Shown: positions 14,146 through 14,494 of the stretch, in pieces | Position numbering within the stretch: the first letter of the stretch is position 1 | Layout of the letters: every line of letters begins with the position of its first letter | Assembly: GCA_031267635.1 (NCBI GenBank) | Contig: JAIRYX010000185.1 | Coordinates: 1 to 14,494 of the forward strand | Reading direction: 5' to 3' | Length of the DNA stretch: 14,494 bases | DNA from: Planctomycetaceae bacterium | GTDB taxonomy: Bacteria; Planctomycetota; Planctomycetia; Pirellulales; Thermoguttaceae | Program-made: the position numbers and the translations under genes | The notes under the pieces: generated by a model | What the model was told of the DNA's origin: nothing | The model's input: the letters and a program-made list of their open reading frames with translations, nothing else | Database searches by the model: none

Positions 14146-14494
14146 CTAGAGCTTGTGTAGAATTTTCTTCATGTTGAATCCTGCCGCAGCACCAATCGCG
14201 TTCAAGATATCGCCCGTCACGCCACGCAAAAAGTTGCGGCATAATCGATGACCGCTTTTTAAGTGTCCGATGATCGGCTCAATACTGCTTCGACGTTTCT
14301 TGCGGCGTTTTTCACAACCGCGAAGTCCCGCATTGCTCGTTCCGTGAATCAATATCTTCGCCTCGCCTTTGTAGTCGCTTTTGGCATAATGGGTGTCGGC
14401 GGATATTTCGCGTATCGGAACGCCCGTCATTTTCTCGCCGCCGGCTATCGTCTTCGCAAGCGTCTGACCATCGTAAGGATTACCGGGACAATTC
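14146..14494 (-). CDS. IS5-family transposase, C-terminal part (runs off the window)
   Basis: The frame is open from the right edge to TAG at 14146-14148, giving 115 visible residues of the C-terminal catalytic region. GNPYDGQTL near the start and ISADTHYAKSDYKG match the second catalytic Asp region of IS5-family DDE transposases. RSSIEPIIGHLK carries the R-(3)-E-(6)-K signature with the catalytic Glu. The end, RNFLRGVTGDILNAIGAAAGFNM, is also typical. IS5 transposases are usually 300-450 residues, so roughly a third is visible here, and I see no frameshift in it. An internal ATG at 14428 is not the true start. The element adjoins repeat copy 5 and appears to have cut off its right terminus. 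Confidence 0.85.
   Translation of the reverse strand, partial: NCPGNPYDGQTLAKTIAGGEKMTGVPIREISADTHYAKSDYKGEAKILIHGTSNAGLRGCEKRRKKRRSSIEPIIGHLKSGHRLCRNFLRGVTGDILNAIGAAAGFNMKKILHKL

Overview
The window most likely comes from a planctomycete of moderate to low GC, probably a gut or anaerobic relative of the Pirellulales. The reasons are a DUF1559 prepilin-like protein with a C-terminal H-X9-DG motif, a small lipoprotein with a carboxypeptidase-regulatory-like fold beside it, and a PilM-type operon whose proteins carry long Gly/Met/Ser-rich inserts. Taxonomy is inferred from family content only.

Layout. Positions 1-768 hold a possible gene tail and then AT-rich DNA with a good promoter candidate. 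A short secreted protein of unknown function follows (781-1392, +), and a 111-bp miniature inverted-repeat element starts 2 bp after its stop. An ABC-2-type permease (1843-2793, -) comes next. From 2794 to 3856 there is no gene, only two copies of a palindromic repeat of about 330 bp, each carrying a different nested insertion. A three-gene minus-strand operon (10515 to 3857) encodes a PilM-PilN-like fusion, a PilO-like protein and a third single-pass membrane protein. This is the inner-membrane platform of a type IV pilus or type II secretion-like machine. Divergent from it is the DUF1559 prepilin (to 12555, +), then a lipoprotein (13033-13545, +), another copy of the repeat, and the C-terminal part of an IS5-family transposase running off the right edge (-).

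How the parts fit. The platform operon would assemble or export filaments, and the DUF1559 protein is a plausible substrate subunit processed by prepilin peptidase. The DUF1559 gene has a perfect ribosome binding site and ATG at 11304-11320, but a run of 11 G bases at 11372-11382 puts that start out of frame with the main reading frame. One extra G, or two fewer, would restore a 412- or 411-residue protein. This looks like a phase-variable surface pilin caught OFF, or a homopolymer sequencing error.

The second notable system is the palindromic repeat family. Intact copies have termini beginning GTAAC, and two copies are flanked by 8-bp duplications (one perfect, one 7 of 8). This suggests a non-autonomous relative of IS66-family elements. 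Several elements sit within about 30 bp of stop codons, so they may also act as bidirectional terminators.
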